Assembly (NCBI GenBank): GCA_035582835.1 | Contig: JAYKAV010003428.1 | Span: 221,366 to 285,365 of the forward strand | Source: Phoebastria nigripes | Lineage: Eukaryota > Chordata > Aves > Procellariiformes > Diomedeidae | Length of the DNA stretch: 64,000 nucleotides | Direction: 5' to 3' | Shown here: in pieces, positions 63,219-64,000 of the stretch | Position numbering within the stretch: the first letter of the stretch is position 1 | How the letters are laid out: every line of letters starts with the position of its first letter | Notes under the pieces: model-generated | What the model was told of the DNA's origin: nothing | Database searches by the model: none | Seen by the model: the letters and a program-made list of their open reading frames with translations, nothing else | Made by a program: the position numbers and the translations under genes

Positions 63219-63707
63219 ACGCAGCTCCTGCTGCTCGCCTGGATGCTGCTGCCAGGTAGGACTGAGGGGACCCCTGGGGCTCAAGCCCACACTGGGCTGG
63301 CCCCATGGGGCAGGAGGTGTCAATGNGGCAGCAGCACTCCTGCAGCTCCGTATGCCTCCGCAGGCTGCTGGGCGGTGACGGGGCCCCGCACCGTGCGGGG
63401 ATTCCTGGGGGGGTCCCTCTCGGTGACCTATGTGTACCAGCCCAGCCAGGAGATGAAGCCGAAATGCTGGTGCAAACTGGGAAAACTTTATACCTGTGCT
63501 GCTGACATCATCATCACCTCAGCACCACCTGCAGCCCGTTGGTGCGGGGGCACCGATTCTTCGTCTGGCACAATTGTGCACGCCGGGTGTTCACAGTGAT
63601 CATGGAGGGCCTGGTCGAGGTGGGCGCGGGCACCTACCGCTGCAGGGTGCGAATGGCCAAAGCCGTGCATTGTAAGAGTGACGACGTGGAGGTGATCATG
63701 TCCCCAG
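63219..63707 (+). pseudogene. CD300/CMRF35-like gene D, decaying copy (signal and V exons only)
   Basis: Signal-peptide-like exon 63219-63255 reads xQLLLLAWMLLP and V exon 63364-63707 reads [20 protein letters not shown] onward, with the family's phase-1 junction and GT/AG sites. Several defects accumulate. The codon expected to be ATG is ACG, with an in-frame TGA upstream and no other usable ATG. The B-strand Cys of the Ig fold is Tyr (SVTYVY). The K-Y-W-C motif reads K-C-W-C. A frameshift near 63535-63545 (one base missing or two extra) separates the first half from [13 protein letters not shown] and AGTYRCRV. The exon is 344 nt, which breaks the phase. An ERV LTR begins 109 bp downstream. 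The frameshift alone could be a draft-sequence error, but together the defects point to a pseudogene. Later exons are beyond the window. Confidence 0.75.
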
Positions 63708-63816
63708 GTCAGTCCCTGCGCGTCCCCCCCCCGCTCAGCACCACTGACCACCACGTCGGGGGGCCAGGTCCCGGCTGCTGGGGGAGATGGTACCCTGGGC
63801 GTGGGGGGATGGAGAG

Positions 63817-64000
63817 TGTCCTGGTTCCGGCTGGGACAGAGTTAACTTTCTTCCCAGTAGCTGGGGGTGTGTGCTGTGTTTTGGGTTTGGTATAATAGGA
63901 NCNTTGATGGCCCATTGATGTTTTGGTTGGTGCTGGGTGGTGCTTGCACCAGGCACTTTTCGGCCTCCCATGCCCTGCCAGGTGCATGGGAAGCTGGCGG
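63817..64000 (+). mobile_element. ERV LTR, 5' part (continues past the window)
   Basis: Starts TGTCCTGGTTCCGGCTGG and continues with GACAGAGTTAACTTTCTTCC, CCAGTAGCTGG, GATGTTTTGGTTG and CTTTTCGGCCTCCCATGCC. I recognise this as a widespread bird ERV LTR family (ERVL-type by its ends and by the 5-bp duplication of the related copy at 6363). It lies after the V exon of CD300-like gene D. Neither its 3' end nor an internal region is visible, so solo LTR versus full provirus cannot be decided. Confidence 0.8.

Noticed and set aside
63194..63255. Upstream ATG as an alternative start for gene D
   Set aside because: It is in a different frame, does not give a hydrophobic signal peptide, and would join the V exon out of frame.

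Overview
The window is vertebrate nuclear DNA, almost certainly from a bird. Genes are intron-rich with CpG-island promoters, GC content is high, introns are short, and an endogenous-retrovirus LTR family I know from bird genomes occurs twice. A short CR1-like 3' tail is also present. Gene order matches human 17q25 (TMEM104, NAT9, NHERF1/SLC9A3R1, RAB37, CD300 cluster), read in the opposite direction. The species cannot be told. One assembly gap (7050-7647) and many isolated Ns mark it as draft sequence.

Layout, left to right. 316-5611 (minus): first four coding exons of TMEM104, whose remainder lies beyond the left edge. About 6740-7900: CpG-rich divergent promoter shared with NAT9, containing the gap and a minisatellite. 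8076-10921 (plus): complete NAT9, six coding exons, 209 residues. 15207-24624 (minus): complete NHERF1, six exons, 331 residues, two PDZ domains and an ezrin-binding tail, converging on NAT9; its promoter has a TATA-like box and a cluster of octamer sites. 28311-43424 (minus): complete RAB37, with two tandem sets of promoter, first exon and G-domain exon that feed one common 3' part. 49572-63707 (plus): a run of CD300/CMRF35-like (pIgR-type) single-V-domain receptors. Two look intact with tyrosine-bearing tails (genes A and B), one has a lysine in its membrane segment (gene C), then comes a transmembrane-exon relic, and the fourth gene (D) is decaying and interrupted after its V exon by an LTR at the window end.

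How the genes relate: TMEM104 (a transporter-like membrane protein) and NAT9 (a GNAT acetyltransferase) share only a promoter. NHERF1 is a scaffold that ties membrane proteins to ezrin, and RAB37 controls secretory-granule exocytosis. The CD300-like genes are myeloid-type immune receptors that fit the usual paired pattern: A and B could signal through their own tyrosines, while C probably needs an ITAM adaptor.

I see no novel multi-gene system. The most interesting items are the duplicated RAB37 promoter/exon cassettes with a divergent second G-domain exon, the CD300 birth-and-death series, a 95-bp mini-LTR with perfect inverted ends and target-site duplication, and the octamer cluster upstream of NHERF1. 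Exon limits were read by eye from GT/AG sites, reading phase and remembered human orthologues; no alignment was run.
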